Shown: positions 1-7,491 of the stretch, one piece after another
Layout: each line of letters opens with the position of its first letter
Numbering within the stretch: position 1 is the stretch's first letter
From: Chlorobiota bacterium
GTDB taxonomy: Bacteria > Bacteroidota > Bacteroidia > Flavobacteriales > Flavobacteriaceae
NCBI GenBank assembly: GCA_013153655.1
Contig: JAADEB010000162.1
Location: 1-10,945, forward strand
Reading direction: 5' to 3'
DNA length: 10,945 bases
Translations under genes and position numbers: made by a program
Notes under the pieces: model-generated
Seen by the model: the letters and a program-made list of their open reading frames with translations, nothing else
Databases searched by the model: none
Told to the model about the DNA's origin: nothing

Positions 1-81
1 CCGGTTATCGGATTTTTGCTGGTACTGTTGCTTTTTTACCTTATCTACCGCCTTTTCCGCCGCAAAAAAAGTCCTTCATAA
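1..81 (+). CDS. C-terminal end of a membrane protein (5' truncated)
   Basis: The first frame is open from the window edge to a TAA at 79-81 and encodes the last 26 residues of a protein. They form one strongly hydrophobic helix (IGFLLVLLLFYLIYRLF) followed by a basic tail (RRKKSPS). That pattern suits a C-terminal transmembrane anchor with a positively charged cytoplasmic end. The family cannot be identified from so short a piece. The gene converges on the acyl-CoA dehydrogenase gene, and their stop codons are 21 bases apart. The A-run coding for the final lysines also supplies the T-tract of the opposing gene's likely terminator. The reading as coding rests on the open frame and the membrane-helix pattern only. 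Confidence 0.6.
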   Translation, partial: PVIGFLLVLLLFYLIYRLFRRKKSPS

Positions 82-102
82 ACCGGAATTTCGCCAAAGG
101 AC
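63..102 (-). terminator. Probable intrinsic terminator of the leftward operon
   Basis: Read on the minus strand, the acyl-CoA dehydrogenase stop codon (105-103) is followed directly by GTCCTT (102-97), a 20-base loop, AAGGAC (76-71), one further base, then seven T residues (69-63). A six-base-pair stem with a U-tract fits a rho-independent terminator. The loop is long and the stem short, so it may be weak. The T-tract overlaps the 3' coding end of the converging gene. Confidence 0.45.
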
Positions 103-1245
103 CTATTTCAAAATCTGCCTGGAAATTACCAGTTTTTGGATTTCCGTGGTTCCTTCACCGATGGTGGTAAGTTTGGCGTCGCGATAATATTTTTCCACGG
201 GGAAATCCTTCGTGTAGCCGTAACCGCCGAAAATTTGTACCGCCTCTTCGGCTACGCGCACGCTTATTTCGGAGGCATACATTTTGGCCATGGCGCCTTC
301 CTTGGTCAGGCGGCGTCCTTGGTCTTTGAGATAAGCCGCCCGCCGAATCAACAATTCCGCCGCATCGATTTGGGTGGCCATGTCGGCCAGTTTGAAAGCA
401 ATGGCTTGGAATTGGGCAATGGGACGTCCGAACTGATGTCGTTCCTTGGCATATTGCAAAGCGGCCTTGTAGGCACCTTTGGCGATTCCCAAGGCATTGG
501 CCCCGATGGAAATCCGGCCGCCGTCCAGAATTTTGAGCGCTTGTTTAAAGCCTTCGCCCACTTTGCCCAAAATATTGGTTTTGGGCACACGAACGTTGTC
601 AAAAATCATTTCGGCCGTCTCCGAGGCACGCATACCCAATTTGTTTTCTTTCTTGCCGGCATAAAAACCCGGAGTGCCGCGTTCCACCACAAAGGCCGTG
701 GCATTATGGCGTGTATTTTTTTCGCCCGTTCGGGCCAATACCACCGCCACTTCGGCACTCTTGCCGTGGGTGATAAAATTTTTGGCACCGTTGATGATAT
801 AATAATCGCCGTCTTCCACCGCCGTGGTACTCATGGAACCGGCATCGGAACCCGTGTTGTGTTCCGTCAATCCCCATGCGCCTATCCATTTGCCGGAAGC
901 CAGGTTGGGTAACCAACGCATCCGCTGTTCTTCGTTTCCGAATTCGTAAATATGATTGGTACAAAGCGAATTATGTGCCGCCACGGAAAGTCCTATGGAA
1001 GGGTCGGCTTGCGACAGCTCGTCCACCACGGTTACATATTCCTGATACGACAAACCGCTGCCTCCGTATTTTTCCGGAATGGTAACCCCCATAAAACCCA
1101 ATTCGCCCAATTTTTTGAACAAATCACGGGGAAAAATTTGTTTTTCATCCCATTCCATGTAGTAAGGCAATATATGCTGCTTGGCAAAATCGCGGACGGC
1201 ATCCGCAATATGTTGTTGTTCTTCCGTGTAATCGAATTGCCACAT
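103..1245 (-). CDS. Acyl-CoA dehydrogenase
   Basis: This is an FAD-dependent acyl-CoA dehydrogenase. It makes the alpha,beta double bond of an acyl-CoA in fatty-acid or branched-chain amino-acid breakdown and passes electrons to electron-transfer flavoprotein in the cytoplasm. At 380 residues it has the usual length of short/medium-chain family members. Visible signatures are GLTEHNTGSDAGS (residues 125-137, FAD/substrate contact) and QIFGGYGYTKDF (from residue 337). Near the C-terminus is IGEGTTEIQ, whose Glu364 sits where the catalytic base of medium- and short-chain enzymes lies. I chose the ATG at 1245, which gives MWQFDYTEEQQ, a normal N-terminus for the family. The next upstream ATG (1287) would add 14 residues and overlap the preceding gene by 26 bases. 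It is last in the leftward operon, 16 bases after the helix-hairpin-helix gene. The exact acyl substrate cannot be told from sequence alone. Confidence 0.95.
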   Translation of the reverse strand: MWQFDYTEEQQHIADAVRDFAKQHILPYYMEWDEKQIFPRDLFKKLGELGFMGVTIPEKYGGSGLSYQEYVTVVDELSQADPSIGLSVAAHNSLCTNHIYEFGNEEQRMRWLPNLASGKWIGAWGLTEHNTGSDAGSMSTTAVEDGDYYIINGAKNFITHGKSAEVAVVLARTGEKNTRHNATAFVVERGTPGFYAGKKENKLGMRASETAEMIFDNVRVPKTNILGKVGEGFKQALKILDGGRISIGANALGIAKGAYKAALQYAKERHQFGRPIAQFQAIAFKLADMATQIDAAELLIRRAAYLKDQGRRLTKEGAMAKMYASEISVRVAEEAVQIFGGYGYTKDFPVEKYYRDAKLTTIGEGTTEIQKLVISRQILK

Positions 1246-1261
1246 AAAGCTTGTTTTTTCG

Positions 1262-2131
1262 TTATTCCAATCGTAAATATAGGACAATTCTTCGATATTT
1301 GTCCGCCGGAAAGCCCGGTATCTTTTTCAGCTCTTCCAATGAATGGAAATCTCCGTGCAAGCTCCGGTATTCCACTATTTTTTCCGCCAAATCGAAATCG
1401 ATATAAGGATTCCGGGTCAATCGGTCCAAATCGGCCTGATTGAGAGGTATCTTATTTGGAACGGCGACCGGTGATTTGATTTCAAAACGCTGCCAAAGGT
1501 TTTCATAAGCTTCATCCGACAAGGCATAAATATCTTTCAATTGTTCCTTAATACTGAATCCGCCCAAACGATTCCGGTATTTGACGATTCGCCGGGACAA
1601 AACTTCACCGATTCCGTAAACTTTTTTCAAATCCTCCGCCGTGGCCGTATTGATATCTTGTTTGGGAAAAAAGACGGGTTTTTCTTTCGTGTTATTTTCG
1701 AAATAAGCCTTGCGCACGAATGACTTTCGTTTACGGAAAACGGGAATCCGCACATAAGCTTCAATGCGCCTGTATGTGGAATCCGGAAGAGCCGCCACCC
1801 GCCGAAAATGTTCTTTGGATTCAAAAAATTTTCCGCTTTGCCGGAAGCGGCGGATTCTGTTCAATGCCGCCGTGTCGATTCCCAGGATATAAGCTTTGTA
1901 ATCCGAAAGATAATTGGGATTGAAAGGATAAATGCTGTCACGCCGGTATGCTTCATATTTGTCATAGAGCGAATCGTAGCGTCCGGCTGCCAGGCTGTCG
2001 ATTTCCCATGAAGAAGCCGGGGATAGATTTTTACGGTAATGCCATAACCATGTTTCGCCCAGTGCCAACACCAGGACAAAAAGCAGAATTCCGGTACGTT
2101 GCCGGCTGTTGATGTCCGGCAGTTTTATCAT
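1262..2131 (-). CDS. Membrane-anchored helix-hairpin-helix protein (ComEA-like repeats)
   Basis: This 289-residue protein has a short N-terminus, one hydrophobic segment at about residues 14-28 (GILLFVLVLALGETWLW), and an extracytoplasmic region with repeated helix-hairpin-helix units. The clearest repeats begin at about residue 158 (DINTATAEDLKKVYGIGEVLSRRIVKYR) and about 228 (PLNQADLDRL..., ending in KKIPGF). A degenerate copy lies at about 69-125 (PFNPNYLSDYKAYILGIDT). The GIG hairpin in the second repeat is the classical form; the others have drifted. Such domains bind DNA without sequence preference in ComEA, the DNA receptor for natural transformation. However, many Bacteroidota carry tandem-repeat versions of unknown role, and no other competence gene is in view. 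It starts 4 bases after the symporter gene's stop, so the two are cotranscribed and perhaps translationally coupled. The domain call is firm; a role in DNA uptake is inference. Confidence 0.88.
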   Translation of the reverse strand: MIKLPDINSRQRTGILLFVLVLALGETWLWHYRKNLSPASSWEIDSLAAGRYDSLYDKYEAYRRDSIYPFNPNYLSDYKAYILGIDTAALNRIRRFRQSGKFFESKEHFRRVAALPDSTYRRIEAYVRIPVFRKRKSFVRKAYFENNTKEKPVFFPKQDINTATAEDLKKVYGIGEVLSRRIVKYRNRLGGFSIKEQLKDIYALSDEAYENLWQRFEIKSPVAVPNKIPLNQADLDRLTRNPYIDFDLAEKIVEYRSLHGDFHSLEELKKIPGFPADKYRRIVLYLRLE

Positions 2132-2135
2132 GAGT

Positions 2136-3737
2136 CTATTCCGATGATGCTTCCTTGCGGCGAATGGCTTTCAGATAGCGGTAAAGTTCTTCTTTGACCT
2201 CGGGTGCCAAGAGAATAACACCGATAATGTTGGGAAATACCATGGCAAAAATCATCGCATCCGAAAAATCCAATACGGAACCCAATTTGACCGATGCGCC
2301 CAAAACCACGAAGAAAAGAAAGAGGATTTTATAAGCCAAATCGGCTTTGCGGCTGCGTCCGAAAAGGAATTTCCAACCTTGCAAGCCGTAATAAGACCAC
2401 GAAAGCATAGTGCTGAATGCAAACAATATCACCGCAATGGTCAGGATAATGGAAAAATGCGGCAACACACTATCGAAAGCCGTGGAAGTAAGTTCCACAC
2501 CCTGAACCTCTTTTCCGTATTCGAACAAACCATATTTAATATTGGTAATAACCAATACCAAGGCGGTCATGGTACAAATCAAAACGGTATCGATAAAGGG
2601 TTCCAATAGCGCTACAATGCCTTCGCTGGCGGGGTATTTGGTCTTTACGGCCGAATGGGCAATAGCCGCCGAACCCACACCCGCTTCATTGGAAAAGGCC
2701 GCCCTGCGGAATCCCATAACCATTACTCCGATAAAGCCGCCCAATTCTGCCCGCGGCGTAAAGGCTTCCCGGAAAATTTGAGCAAAAGCTTCGGGAATAA
2801 TATCGTAATTCATTATCAAAATCAATAGAGCCGCTCCCACGTACAATATGGCCATAAAAGGCACGATTTTTTCGGCCACCTTACCGATACGTTTAATGCC
2901 GCCGATGATAACAATACCCACCATTAAGGCCAAAAACATTCCGAACCAAACCTTGGCATCTCCGTTTTCGATACCGAAAAGTTTCATAAACTGTGCCGTG
3001 GACTGGTTGGCCTGAAACATATTCCCGCCTCCGAAAGAACCGCCCACCACCATAATGGCAAAGAAAATAGCCAAAAATTTACCCAAAGCGCCGTGTCCCA
3101 ACCGTGCAAGACCTTTTTTCAGATAATACATGGGACCGCCGTACACCGTGCCGTCGGGACCGATGTCACGATATTTAACGCCCAGGGTACATTCGGTAAA
3201 TTTGGAAGCCATCCCCAAGAGCCCACCGATGATCATCCAAAAAGTAGCGCCCGGTCCACCAACCGCTATGGCCACGGCCACACCGGCAATATTTCCCAAA
3301 CCCACCGTAGCGGATAGCGCTGCCGACAAGGCCTGAAAATGCGACACTTCACCGTGATGCTCTCCTTCGATCTTGATGGTCTCGGGAATATCTTCGCCGG
3401 TATTGGGCGTGGGGTCTCCCGCCACCGTGTAGGAACCGTGTGCGTCGATATCATCGTATTTGCCGGCCACCACTTTGAGCGAAGTGCCGAACAATTTAAA
3501 TTGAGGAAATCCGAAATAAATCGTGAAATACGTAGCACCGCCTATGAGCAAAATCAATACCAGCGGAATTTCCAATCCTCCTACCGGTATGCTAAAAAAC
3601 ACAATGGACGACCATGCATCCGAAACGGGTTTGAAAGCTTGCTCGATGCGGTCGGCCAGACTCATATCACCGGCCTCTTGCGCATGCATCCAAAACGGTA
3701 ATATCATGCCCGCCAACAGTGCTACATATCGTTTCAT
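2136..3737 (-). CDS. Alanine or glycine:cation symporter (AgcS family)
   Basis: This is an inner-membrane secondary transporter that imports alanine or glycine with Na+ (or H+). At 533 residues it is somewhat longer than typical members. The family signature region is clear: ATVGLGNIAGVAVAIAVGG (about residues 143-161) running into PGATFWM (to 168), followed by a GMASKFTECTLGVKYRD segment and many hydrophobic helices. The protein begins with a signal-peptide-like stretch ending MHAQ|EA near residue 20, ahead of the first transporter helix at about 55-75. Between that helix and the signature is an extended acidic hydrophilic segment (about 93-130), described separately. It lies 12 bases after the OmpH-like gene and 4 bases before the helix-hairpin-helix gene. 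Family assignment is secure; alanine versus glycine cannot be separated by eye. Confidence 0.95.
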   Translation of the reverse strand: MKRYVALLAGMILPFWMHAQEAGDMSLADRIEQAFKPVSDAWSSIVFFSIPVGGLEIPLVLILLIGGATYFTIYFGFPQFKLFGTSLKVVAGKYDDIDAHGSYTVAGDPTPNTGEDIPETIKIEGEHHGEVSHFQALSAALSATVGLGNIAGVAVAIAVGGPGATFWMIIGGLLGMASKFTECTLGVKYRDIGPDGTVYGGPMYYLKKGLARLGHGALGKFLAIFFAIMVVGGSFGGGNMFQANQSTAQFMKLFGIENGDAKVWFGMFLALMVGIVIIGGIKRIGKVAEKIVPFMAILYVGAALLILIMNYDIIPEAFAQIFREAFTPRAELGGFIGVMVMGFRRAAFSNEAGVGSAAIAHSAVKTKYPASEGIVALLEPFIDTVLICTMTALVLVITNIKYGLFEYGKEVQGVELTSTAFDSVLPHFSIILTIAVILFAFSTMLSWSYYGLQGWKFLFGRSRKADLAYKILFLFFVVLGASVKLGSVLDFSDAMIFAMVFPNIIGVILLAPEVKEELYRYLKAIRRKEASSE

Positions 3738-3749
3738 AAGCTTCCGGAT

Positions 3750-4322
3750 TTATTTGCTGGTTTGGGTTTTGTTTTTGGTTTCTTTTTTTCCGGCCGCCGG
3801 GGTGGAAGAAGTCGATCCTCCGTTTAATGCCCCCGTCAATTCGGCCGTAATATCATGTGCTTCGTCTCCGTAGAGAACCCCGTTGAAATCGTTTTTGGAG
3901 AAAATATATGTGTAACCGTGTTGCTTGCCGTAATCTTCGATAAATTTTTGCAATTCATCCAACAATTCCTTGGTTTTTTCTTGTGCTTCGGCCTGTATTT
4001 TTTGATATTCCTGTTGTTGTTGCAATCCCAATTGTTGTTGCGCATACATCAATTGCTGATATTCTTTGTCGGCCTTGGCTTTCGACATACGTTGGGCCCG
4101 TTTCAGAAAATCATTGTATTTGATTTGTAAAGCACGATTCAGACTGTCGTATTTTTTTTGAAATTGCTCCTCTTTGGCTTTAAATTCGGCTTTCAAGTCT
4201 TTTAGTTTTTGATAATCATCCGTGACTTTCACCATATCCGCATAGGCCGTTTTTTCGGTCCGGGAATTTTGGCAACTCATCAAACCCATTACTATCAATG
4301 CGGCAAACCATACATGTCTCAT
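3750..4322 (-). CDS. OmpH/Skp-family periplasmic chaperone-like lipoprotein
   Basis: This 190-residue protein has a type II (lipoprotein) signal: a short basic start, a hydrophobic core, then the lipobox LMSC with Cys17 as the lipidated residue. The mature part is almost entirely charged, glutamine-rich coiled coil (about residues 30-135; for example QQQLGLQQQQEYQKIQAE). Next is the small beta/alpha segment usual in this family (GYTYIFSKNDFNGVLYGDEAHDIT), then a low-complexity Gly/Ser/Lys tail. Skp/OmpH proteins are trimeric holdases that escort unfolded outer-membrane proteins across the periplasm. Lipidated forms are known in Bacteroidota, and here the protein would be membrane-tethered. 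It is first in the leftward four-gene operon, 12 bases before the symporter, with a good promoter upstream. The reason for grouping it with an amino-acid symporter is not evident. The C-terminal tail is probably disordered. Confidence 0.88.
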   Translation of the reverse strand: MRHVWFAALIVMGLMSCQNSRTEKTAYADMVKVTDDYQKLKDLKAEFKAKEEQFQKKYDSLNRALQIKYNDFLKRAQRMSKAKADKEYQQLMYAQQQLGLQQQQEYQKIQAEAQEKTKELLDELQKFIEDYGKQHGYTYIFSKNDFNGVLYGDEAHDITAELTGALNGGSTSSTPAAGKKETKNKTQTSK

Positions 4323-4345
4323 AAGTTTTAATTTTTGATTAGCAA

Positions 4346-4378
4346 CAAATTTAGTAATTTTTGTTAAACCCCTGCAAA
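4346..4378 (-). promoter_or_regulatory. Bacteroidota-type -33/-7 promoter for the ompH-like operon
   Basis: Read on the minus strand, TTTG (4378-4375) is followed after 21 bases by TAAATTTG (4353-4346). The second element is an exact match to the Bacteroidota sigma-A -7 consensus TAnnTTTG, and the spacing lies in the usual range. Transcription would begin about 5 bases further on, leaving a leader of roughly 20 bases before the ATG at 4322. This is the best promoter match I found in the window. Confidence 0.65.
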
Positions 4379-4484
4379 CGGATTTTGAATTTTACCGGAT
4401 AAAAATACTATCAATTTATAGCTATCTTGACAAGTATCGAAAATATTTTCATCGGGGGCATAATCGAGACATGAATTTTTGTCG

Positions 4485-4492
4485 TAATTTTG
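4485..4492 (+). promoter_or_regulatory. Candidate -7 element of the polyprenyl synthase/dnaG operon
   Basis: TAATTTTG matches the Bacteroidota -7 consensus TAnnTTTG exactly and lies 26 bases before the ATG at 4519, predicting a leader of about 20 bases. I see no TTTG 17-23 bases upstream, so the -33 half is missing or degenerate. Its position supports the shorter start of the downstream gene. Confidence 0.4.
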
Positions 4493-4518
4493 ATAACTTC
4501 CAAAAAGCTACCGGCGGA

Positions 4519-5493
4519 ATGAAAATTGTGGAACGTATCAAAGCCCCCATCCGGCACGAGATGGAAACCTTCGAGGACAAATTCCGCGAAATCGTGCGGA
4601 CCCGGGTGGCCCTGCTCAACCGCGTTACCATGTTTATCGTAACGCGCAAAGGCAAGCGTATGCGTCCCATGCTCGTGTTTCTTACGGCCAAAATGCTCAA
4701 TAACCATATCACCGAACGAAGCTATCGCGGTGCCGCCATCATCGAGCTGATTCACACGGCCACCATCGTGCACGACGACGTGGTGGACGAATCCACCTTC
4801 CGCCGCGGATTTTTTTCGCTCAATGCCCTATGGCGCAACAAAATCGCCGTGCTCGTAGGCGACTACCTGCTGGCCAAAGGCCTTGTGCTCTCCATCGACA
4901 ACAACGATTTCGACCTGCTGCGCATCATCTCCACCGCCGTCAAGGAAATGTCCGAAGGCGAATTGCTCCAAATCGAAAAGGCGCGCAAACTCGATATCAC
5001 CGAGGAAGTTTATTTCGACATCATCCGCCAAAAAACCGCCACCCTCATCGCCGCCTGCACGGCCATGGGGGCCGCCTCGGTTGGGTCGGATGTGAAAACC
5101 GTACGCGAACTTCACCGTTTCGGCGAACTTCTGGGTCTGGCTTTCCAAATCAAGGACGACTTGTTCGACTACACCCGCGACAATATCGGCAAACCCACCG
5201 GCATCGACATCAAGGAGCGCAAAATGACCCTGCCCCTTATCTACGCACTGCAAAACGCCGATGCCAAACGCCGCAAGTGGATTCTCAAAATCCTGCGCAA
5301 GCACAATACCGACAAGCAAAAAGTGCGCGAGCTCATCGACTATGTGCGCCAATCCGGCGGCTTGGATTATGCCACCCGCAAAATGCATGAATTGAAGGAC
5401 CAAGCCCTGCAAATCCTGGAACATTATCCCGACAACGAGGCCAAACAAAGCCTCATTCTCCTGGCCGATTACGTGATCAACCGAAAAATCTGA
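4519..5493 (+). CDS. Polyprenyl diphosphate synthase (long-chain, IspB/octaprenyl type)
   Basis: This trans-isoprenyl diphosphate synthase adds isopentenyl diphosphate units to farnesyl diphosphate. In this lineage the product most likely becomes the side chain of menaquinone. Its 324 residues contain GKRMRP (45-50), the first aspartate-rich motif DDVVD (86-90, in HTATIVHDDVVDESTFRRG) and the second, DDLFD (213-217, in QIKDDLFDYT). HTATIVHDDVVD without bulky aromatic residues just before the motif suits long-chain rather than geranylgeranyl synthases. The ATG at 4519 gives MKIVERIKAPIRHEMETF, the usual N-terminus of related Bacteroidota proteins. An upstream in-frame ATG (4471) would add 16 unlike residues and would place the -7 promoter element at 4485-4492 inside the gene. 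It is first of a two-gene rightward operon; dnaG follows 7 bases after its stop. Chain length is inferred. Confidence 0.93.
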   Translation: MKIVERIKAPIRHEMETFEDKFREIVRTRVALLNRVTMFIVTRKGKRMRPMLVFLTAKMLNNHITERSYRGAAIIELIHTATIVHDDVVDESTFRRGFFSLNALWRNKIAVLVGDYLLAKGLVLSIDNNDFDLLRIISTAVKEMSEGELLQIEKARKLDITEEVYFDIIRQKTATLIAACTAMGAASVGSDVKTVRELHRFGELLGLAFQIKDDLFDYTRDNIGKPTGIDIKERKMTLPLIYALQNADAKRRKWILKILRKHNTDKQKVRELIDYVRQSGGLDYATRKMHELKDQALQILEHYPDNEAKQSLILLADYVINRKI

Positions 5494-5500
5494 GCCTATC

Positions 5501-7465
5501 GTGGGACGCATTCCGGAACATATTATCGAACAAATACGCGAAACGGCCCGTGTGGAGGAGGTTATCGGCGAATTCGTGGAACTCAAACGTGCCGGCAGTA
5601 ATCTGAAAGGATTCAGCCCTTTCAACAGCGAGCGAACGCCTTCGTTTATGGTATCGCCGGCCAAGCAAATCTGGAAGGATTTCTCCTCCGGCAAAGGCGG
5701 CGATGTGGTTAAATTCCTCATGGAACACGAAGGCATGTCGTATCCGGAAGCCTTGCGTTGGCTGGCCAAAAAATACCATATCGATATTCCCGAAACCGGT
5801 CAACGGGACGAGGAAGCCGAAGCCCTGGCCCGCAAACGCGACAGCCTCTACGCCGTGCTGGATTTTGCCAAAAACTGGTTTATCGAACAATTGTACGACA
5901 CCGACGAAGGCCGCTCGGTGGGACTTTCCTATTTCCGCGAACGCGGTTTCCTGGAAAAAACCCTCAAAGATTTCGATATCGGTTATGCACCGGAAGGTTT
6001 CGATACCTTCTACCGTGCCGCCCGGGCCAAGGGATTCAAAGACGATATTCTGGAAGACGCCGGATTGATCATTCGCAAAAACAATCGTATTATCGACCGG
6101 TTCTACGGCCGGGTGATTTTTCCCATCCACCGCCTCAGCGGCAATGTGGTGGCCTTTGCCGGCCGCATTTTGGATACTTCCAAGCATAAGGCCAAGTATA
6201 TCAACTCGCCCGAAACGGAGGTTTACAACAAAAGCAAAATTCTCTACGGCATCCATAAGGCCAAAGCCGCCATCTCGCGCGAAAAAAACGCCTATCTGGT
6301 GGAAGGCTACACGGATGTGCTCTCCTTCTATCAAGCCGGTTTGGAAAACACGGTGGCTTCCGCCGGCACCGCCCTCACCGCCGACCAAGTGAAACTCATC
6401 AAGCGTTTTACGCCCAACATCACCCTGGTGTACGACGGCGACCCGGCCGGCCTGAAAGCCGCCATTCGCGGAGTGGACATCATTCTGGAAAACGATATGA
6501 ACGTAAAGGTGGTGGTGTTGCCCGAAGGCGACGACCCCGACAGCTTTGCCAAAAAAGTATCCACCGAAGAGCTCATTGCCTACCTGGAAACCCACAGCAA
6601 GGATTTTATCCGTTTTGCGGCGGAGGTGATGTTGAAGGACGCCACCGACCCCATCCAAACCTACGAAATGGTGCGTCACGTGATCGAGAGTATTGCCAAG
6701 ATTCCCAATGAAATCAAGCGCGAACTCTTTGTGCGCGAAGTGGCCGCCCTGAGCGGTATCGACGAGCGCAAGCTTTTTGCCGAGTTGAGCCGCCAATTGC
6801 AAAAAATCATTTATGCCAAGGAACGCCATTGGCGAAGCCAAGTGCCGCAGCCACGTATGCAAGTGGTGGAAGATCAACCCCGCCCCCTCACCGACCGCCT
6901 CCAAGTGCTGGAACGCGACATTATCAAATTGCTCATTCTCTACGGCGACCAGAAAGCCCTTTTTCCTTACTATTTTACCAAGGACGATATCAACGGCGAA
7001 TGGTTGCTGGACAAAGAATACCGCGAGGTTTATGTTTGGGAAAAAATTTATCAGGAACTCACCGAAGACGAAATCCAATTATCGCACCCTGTGTTCAAGC
7101 GCCTCTACGACGCCATTATGAATGAATACCTTCATACGGGTTCGGTGGATTGGGAACAATTGCGTACCAAGCTCTCCGAAGAGGAAACCGAAGTATTGGC
7201 CGACATTTTCTTCGAAAAGGATAAATACCGCCTTTCGGATTGGGAGAAAAAACGCATGAAAAACATTGATCCTACGGAAAACCTGAGTGTGTTGGTTACG
7301 GATATTATCTATCATTTGCGCCTGGAATGGCTCCAACGCCTCATCGACGAACAGGCCGAAAAACTCCAAAAAGGCGAGGAAGACTCCGAAGAAAGCCTGG
7401 AAGAAATCATGCAATACAACAAATTGAAAAAATTCCTGGCCCGCATTGTCAACCGGGTGGTTTAA
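5501..7465 (+). CDS. dnaG: DNA primase DnaG
   Basis: This primase makes the RNA primers for leading- and lagging-strand replication and works with the replicative helicase DnaB. Domain order over 654 residues: an N-terminal CHC2-like region (about 1-100); the RNA-polymerase core with YFRERGF and the DRFYGRVIFPI strand; a TOPRIM core with the acidic residues Glu268 (LVEGYTDV) and Asp312/Asp314 (VYDGDPAG) plus EGDDPDSF; then a divergent helical C-terminal part (about 430-654) expected to contact helicase. The start is GTG at 5501, giving MGRIPEHIIEQIRETARVEE, the normal family N-terminus. The next in-frame Met, residue 50, would delete a conserved region. There is no Shine-Dalgarno; the upstream stop is 7 bases away, so translational coupling is likely. 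The oddity is that all four zinc-ligand positions of the N-terminal domain are substituted (Ser39, Asn42, Asp60, Ser63). Confidence 0.97.
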   Translation: MGRIPEHIIEQIRETARVEEVIGEFVELKRAGSNLKGFSPFNSERTPSFMVSPAKQIWKDFSSGKGGDVVKFLMEHEGMSYPEALRWLAKKYHIDIPETGQRDEEAEALARKRDSLYAVLDFAKNWFIEQLYDTDEGRSVGLSYFRERGFLEKTLKDFDIGYAPEGFDTFYRAARAKGFKDDILEDAGLIIRKNNRIIDRFYGRVIFPIHRLSGNVVAFAGRILDTSKHKAKYINSPETEVYNKSKILYGIHKAKAAISREKNAYLVEGYTDVLSFYQAGLENTVASAGTALTADQVKLIKRFTPNITLVYDGDPAGLKAAIRGVDIILENDMNVKVVVLPEGDDPDSFAKKVSTEELIAYLETHSKDFIRFAAEVMLKDATDPIQTYEMVRHVIESIAKIPNEIKRELFVREVAALSGIDERKLFAELSRQLQKIIYAKERHWRSQVPQPRMQVVEDQPRPLTDRLQVLERDIIKLLILYGDQKALFPYYFTKDDINGEWLLDKEYREVYVWEKIYQELTEDEIQLSHPVFKRLYDAIMNEYLHTGSVDWEQLRTKLSEEETEVLADIFFEKDKYRLSDWEKKRMKNIDPTENLSVLVTDIIYHLRLEWLQRLIDEQAEKLQKGEEDSEESLEEIMQYNKLKKFLARIVNRVV

Positions 7466-7491
7466 AAATTATTCGCATTTAACCGGTGTAA

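Larger units (their letters stand above)
4323..4518. promoter_or_regulatory. Divergent intergenic promoter region
   Basis: This 196-base AT-rich region separates two divergent operons. It holds the leftward promoter at 4346-4378 and, for the rightward operon, an exact TAnnTTTG element (TAATTTTG, 4485-4492). That element lies about 27 bases before the chosen polyprenyl synthase start at 4519 but has no convincing TTTG at -33. A perfect 12-base palindrome (GAAAATATTTTC, 4439-4450) and a short CTTG-A-CAAG repeat (4426-4434) lie between the promoters and could be regulator sites. Being so AT-rich, they could also be chance. Confidence 0.45.

Noticed and set aside
136..912. A 258-codon plus-strand frame over the acyl-CoA dehydrogenase gene.
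   Set aside because: It is antisense to a gene with complete family signatures; the translation looks like a shadow, rich in Phe, Gly and His.
1243..1287. A longer acyl-CoA dehydrogenase start at 1287.
   Set aside because: It adds 14 residues with no family resemblance and overlaps the preceding gene by 26 bases; the ATG at 1245 fits the family N-terminus.
4427..4432. A perfect TTGACA, the sigma-70 -35 consensus, upstream of the polyprenyl synthase gene.
   Set aside because: No -10 hexamer lies 16-18 bases downstream; the nearest TA-rich hexamers are 11 or 26 bases away, and this lineage uses a different promoter form.
4471..4518. A longer polyprenyl synthase start at 4471.
   Set aside because: The extra residues do not resemble the family, and the -7 promoter element at 4485-4492 would fall inside the gene.
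4828..5769. A 313-codon open frame on the minus strand spanning the polyprenyl synthase/dnaG junction.
   Set aside because: It is antisense to two conserved genes and matches no recognisable family.
5477..7078. A long open frame on the minus strand opposite dnaG.
   Set aside because: It lies wholly antisense to dnaG, whose motifs are unambiguous. The predicted protein has the biased His/Phe/Gly-rich composition of a shadow frame.
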